Below, piece after piece: positions 61,483-64,000 of a stretch of DNA of 64,000 bases (positions are counted from its first letter, which is position 1; every line of letters begins with the position of its first letter). A program made the translations under genes and the position numbers. The notes under the pieces were generated by a model. That model was not told where the DNA came from and did no database searches. It saw only the letters and a list, made by a program, of their open reading frames with translations. The DNA lies in the NCBI RefSeq assembly GCF_000472965.1, contig NZ_AXAU01000001.1:1386745-1450744 (forward strand), read 5' to 3'. This DNA comes from Bradyrhizobium murdochi (GTDB taxonomy: Bacteria > Pseudomonadota > Alphaproteobacteria > Rhizobiales > Xanthobacteraceae).

Positions 61483-63207
61483 CTATTTGAGGCTGAAGAC
61501 GACGAGCATGCCGTCGTCGCGCGGCATGCTCTTGTAGATGCCGCCGAAGTTTGGCCCATATTCATCTGCCAACATGCCGCCGAAGCCCGCGGTCACCGCG
61601 ATGTATTGCTTGCCGCCGACAGAGTAGCTGACGATGCCACCCTGATGGCCGGTGCCGTTGTTGTGATTCCACAGCTCGGTCCCTGTTTCGGCATCGTAGG
61701 CGTGAATGGTGCCGCGCGAATCAGGCACGAATACGAGATTGCCTGCGGTCGATAGCACACTGCCCAGCGGCGGCTCGGGGTAGCGAACCTCCCATTTCTT
61801 CGCGCCGGTCACGGGGTCGCGCGCGTCGAGATGACCATAGATCTCGCCGCCCGGAGGAGGCGCCATCTTGAAATCGGCGCCGATGTTAAGCTGTGCCTGT
61901 GGAGTCGTCACCGGCGTCGTCTTTTGGACGTCGAGCGTCATGCACCATTCCTGGCCGATCTTGTAGTAGAGGCCCGTTTTCGGACTGTACGACCCGGCAT
62001 TCCAGCTAATGCCGCCACCAATGAATGGGCACAGCGGCGGGTCGGTGACCTTCCCAGCAGTGAAGTCGCGACGTCCGATCAGCGCGCCCGTCTTGGGATC
62101 GATGTCCTTGACAAAATTGATGTTCTGGACGAGTCGCCAGACGTTCTTCACGGCAAGATTGCGGTCGTAAACAAAGATGAAGCCGCCCTTGTTCGGATGG
62201 ACCACGAGCTTCTGGCCGTCGCGCTCGAGCATCACGAACTCGCCGACGGAGCTGTCAAAGTCCCAGGCGTCGTGCGGCAGCTCCTGATGGTAGAATTTCA
62301 ATTTGCCGGTATCGATGTCGAGACCGATCACTGAGCTCGTGTAGAGATTGTCGCCGGGACGCGCGCCTTGCGTCTTGTAGTCCGCACCCGACCAATCGTA
62401 GAGCGGCGCCGGGTTGGCAGTGCCCCATAGAATCGTGTTGGTCTCGGAATCGTAGGTGCCGGGCATCCAGCCGCCGCCTCCGCCGGTGCGCCAGGAGTCA
62501 CCGCCCCAGGTCTTCATGGCTTCCTCGGTGGGAGCAACCGTCAGGAACTCCCATTTCTTTTTTCCCGTGGCGGCCTCGACGGCGAAGATCGGGCCGCGGC
62601 CGGGCCACTCACCGCCCTGCGCGCCGATGATCACCAAGCCCTTGGCATAGAGGGGCGCACCGGTGAAGCCGACCGTCAGCTTCTGGGAATCGATCAGCTT
62701 GGTGTCCCACGCCACCCTGCCGGTCTTCGCGTCCAGCGCGATGAGCCGGCCGTCCACTGTGCCGACGTAGACTTTGCCCTCTCCGAGGGCGACACCGCGA
62801 TTGTAAGGCGAGTGCGTCTGCCGCTTGATCAACGCCTCGTCTAGTTCCGGGAAATAGTGCCAGATCAACTCGCCGGTGGCGCCGTTCAGCGCGAAGGTTC
62901 GGCTGTAGGAGCCGGTGTAGTAAAGCACGCCATCAGCCACGAGCGGCATCGACTGCACGCCGCGGGTGGATCTTCCTGGAATATGCATCCAGGCGACACC
63001 CAAGTTTCCGACGTTGCTGGTGTTGATCTGAGCGAGCGGGCTGTAGTGATGCGACTTGTAGGAACCGTGATAGGTCAGCCAGTCATTCTGGCCGGCGGCC
63101 TCGATCCGCGCGGTATCAACCGTTTGTGCAAAGGCTGACGATGCGGCAAGCGTCGCACCGATCGCAACTGCAACGGGTAGAGAAAGATAACCCAAATGCT
63201 TCTTCAT
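61483..63207 (-). CDS. PQQ-dependent alcohol dehydrogenase with lanthanide-type aspartate motif
   Basis: 574 residues, an eight-bladed propeller quinoprotein with signal peptide (about residues 1-27, ending SAFAQ). Metal and catalytic residues align as E200 (AQGGEWPGRG), N265 (WGTANPAPLYDW) and D316 (LPHDAWDFDSS). D318, two residues after D316, gives the DxD pattern diagnostic of lanthanide-dependent enzymes (XoxF, ExaF/PedH); calcium-type MxaF has Ala there. Unusually, the vicinal Cys pair that precedes NRGVAL in most PQQ alcohol dehydrogenases is absent: the aligned residues are THSPY (131-135). GGAGG lies upstream of the ATG. With cytochrome c and MoxJ-like genes downstream it forms a complete oxidation unit. 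Confidence 0.9.
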   Translation of the reverse strand: MKKHLGYLSLPVAVAIGATLAASSAFAQTVDTARIEAAGQNDWLTYHGSYKSHHYSPLAQINTSNVGNLGVAWMHIPGRSTRGVQSMPLVADGVLYYTGSYSRTFALNGATGELIWHYFPELDEALIKRQTHSPYNRGVALGEGKVYVGTVDGRLIALDAKTGRVAWDTKLIDSQKLTVGFTGAPLYAKGLVIIGAQGGEWPGRGPIFAVEAATGKKKWEFLTVAPTEEAMKTWGGDSWRTGGGGGWMPGTYDSETNTILWGTANPAPLYDWSGADYKTQGARPGDNLYTSSVIGLDIDTGKLKFYHQELPHDAWDFDSSVGEFVMLERDGQKLVVHPNKGGFIFVYDRNLAVKNVWRLVQNINFVKDIDPKTGALIGRRDFTAGKVTDPPLCPFIGGGISWNAGSYSPKTGLYYKIGQEWCMTLDVQKTTPVTTPQAQLNIGADFKMAPPPGGEIYGHLDARDPVTGAKKWEVRYPEPPLGSVLSTAGNLVFVPDSRGTIHAYDAETGTELWNHNNGTGHQGGIVSYSVGGKQYIAVTAGFGGMLADEYGPNFGGIYKSMPRDDGMLVVFSLK

Positions 63208-63731
63208 CCGTATTTCCTCCCCTTGGTCTTGCTCTTGCGCTGGTTGCTACACTGTCCGGCCCGCCGCACCTGATCGTCTCCCGAGGCGATCGTTTTGTGC
63301 CGCGCGCCGGACAATTCCGATTTCCGTTTTCATGAGACGCCCCATCCCGCTCAGGCTCCATCCGGAGCGCAAGCCAACGGTTTCCAGGCAGCGGTCGGCT
63401 CGCATCTCAGCAGCCGCTTCCTTGAACAACTGTCCGACACGATCGTGTTCCCTTTGTGGGCGACATTGATGCTGACAGCGACATTGCCGATACCGCAATT
63501 ACCGCAATTGATGCATCGCACCATCGGCTGTCGGCCTACCCTCCGCGCGCGTGGAGCATTCGCAGCACCACGTCCAATTCCTTCCCGGCTTACACGGGCT
63601 TTGCTGCAGTCTAGCGTAGTTTCACGGGATCCGCACCGGTTTCGGTCTTGTAAACCCTGACCGAACGCCAGCCGGTGCCATTTCGCTCAAATGATCATCG
63701 CGCTCCTGGCCTACAGGGCTCGACGACTAGA
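63208..63731. other. Intergenic stretch without recognised gene
   Basis: About 520 bases between the PQQ dehydrogenase promoter region and the insertion element. Frames of 80-120 codons occur on both strands but carry no domain, signal or ribosome site. No tRNA or known repeat was seen. The dehydrogenase promoter should lie near 63230-63330; the rest holds nothing I can identify. Confidence 0.4.
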
Positions 63732-64000
63732 TGTGAGCTTTCAGGAGGTTGTCCATTCGGCCCTGACCGAGGAAGCTGAGGTTGCTGAAGCTTCAGATTC
63801 TGAGGGGAGAACCGAATGGACACCCATAAGAATGCGCCTCTGACACCGAAAGGTCGAGAGGCGATGGCGCGGAGCGTAGTCGACGGCGGGCTGAGCAAGG
63901 CCGCGGCCGGCCGTCAGTTCAACACCACAGCGAAGACGGTCGCCAAATGGGTCGAACGCTTCCGCGCGGAAGGTGTCGATGGTTTGCGCGATCGCTCCTC
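63732..64000 (+). mobile_element. Left end of an IS481-type insertion sequence (cut by the window end)
   Basis: The element starts with TGTGAGCTTTCAGGAGGTTG at 63732, which has the terminal TGT of IS481-family ends and is followed by a transposase frame from 63816. The bases just before it include CTAG (63727-63730), a possible target site. Only the left end is in the window, so the right inverted repeat and target duplication cannot be checked. Confidence 0.6.
63816..64000 (+). CDS. IS481-type transposase, N-terminal part
   Basis: The first 61 or so residues, running off the window. A helix-turn-helix is visible: KGREAMARSVVDGGLSKAAA then GRQFNTTAKTVAKWVERFRA and EGVDGLRDRSS, the DNA-binding N-terminus of IS481/IS3-like transposases; the DDE catalytic core would follow. 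GAGGGGAGAACC upstream provides the ribosome site. Whether the element is intact cannot be told here. Confidence 0.8.
   Translation, partial: MDTHKNAPLTPKGREAMARSVVDGGLSKAAAGRQFNTTAKTVAKWVERFRAEGVDGLRDRS

Noticed and set aside
1..64000. CRISPR arrays, rRNA genes, prophage or conjugation genes
   Set aside because: No regularly spaced direct repeats, rRNA-like sequence or structural phage or transfer proteins were recognised; the only mobile element is the IS481-type end at the right border.

Overview
The window looks like chromosome from a Bradyrhizobium-type alphaproteobacterium. The evidence is high GC, dense ATGA-coupled operons, an acpXL-type cluster for very-long-chain lipid A fatty acids (a rhizobial hallmark), and many copies of several palindromic intergenic repeat families typical of that group. 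This placement is inferred from gene content, not from a marker gene.

Layout. 1-4.2 kb: end of a branched-chain/aromatic-type ABC importer (livHMGF) with an aldehyde dehydrogenase. 4.4-6.9 kb (minus): tonB-exbD-exbB with a decayed Fe(II) dioxygenase (piuC-like) upstream. 7.3-12.2 kb: RND efflux pair and an IalB-like secreted protein. 12.7 kb: tRNA-Gln(CTG). 13-14.2 kb: an ionotropic-glutamate-receptor-like channel. 14.6-15.8 kb: P450. 15.9-21.9 kb (minus): a TetR-led operon for the lower protocatechuate/gallate-type meta pathway (LigI-, GalB- and LigK-like enzymes, TTT solute receptor, dihydroxyphthalate-decarboxylase-like protein, extradiol dioxygenase). 22-27.5 kb: MFS transporter, HerA-like ATPase, AhpD-like protein, YnfA with a non-standard start, gene remnants and repeats. 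27.6-28.9 kb: divergent MerR regulator and a cysteine-rich MerT-like membrane protein sharing a 19-bp-spacer promoter. 29-31.1 kb: ClpX-type zinc finger protein, YciB, MarR. 31.2-33.2 kb: 3-hydroxybenzoate hydroxylase-like flavoprotein. 33.5-37.8 kb: acpXL-fabZXL-fabF2XL-fabF1XL-lpxXL. 38.3-43.1 kb: polyamine-binding protein, aminotransferase, rhodanese, GNAT, cyclase and a truncated second GNAT copy. 43.3-48.6 kb: small membrane proteins, an SGNH hydrolase and two tandem vanadium-haloperoxidase-like proteins. 48.9-58.5 kb: L,D-transpeptidase, cyclic-nucleotide-binding protein, FixJ-like regulator with MASE1 kinase divergent from a Na+/H+ antiporter and a universal stress protein, serine hydrolase, PAS kinase. 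58.7-63.2 kb: a Tat-type binding protein and a PQQ alcohol dehydrogenase module with cytochrome c and a MoxJ-like binding protein. 63.7 kb to the end: left end of an IS481-type element.

Themes. Aromatic catabolism recurs: uptake, aldehyde oxidation, ring hydroxylation, and meta-pathway hydrolase, hydratase and aldolase. Envelope biology (lipid A, TonB, RND) and sensing form the rest. The least ordinary items are the receptor-channel protein, the lanthanide-signature PQQ dehydrogenase lacking the vicinal cysteine pair, the MerT-like fusion with its MerR promoter, the paired condensing enzymes in the lipid A cluster, and several decayed or frameshifted genes between intact ones.
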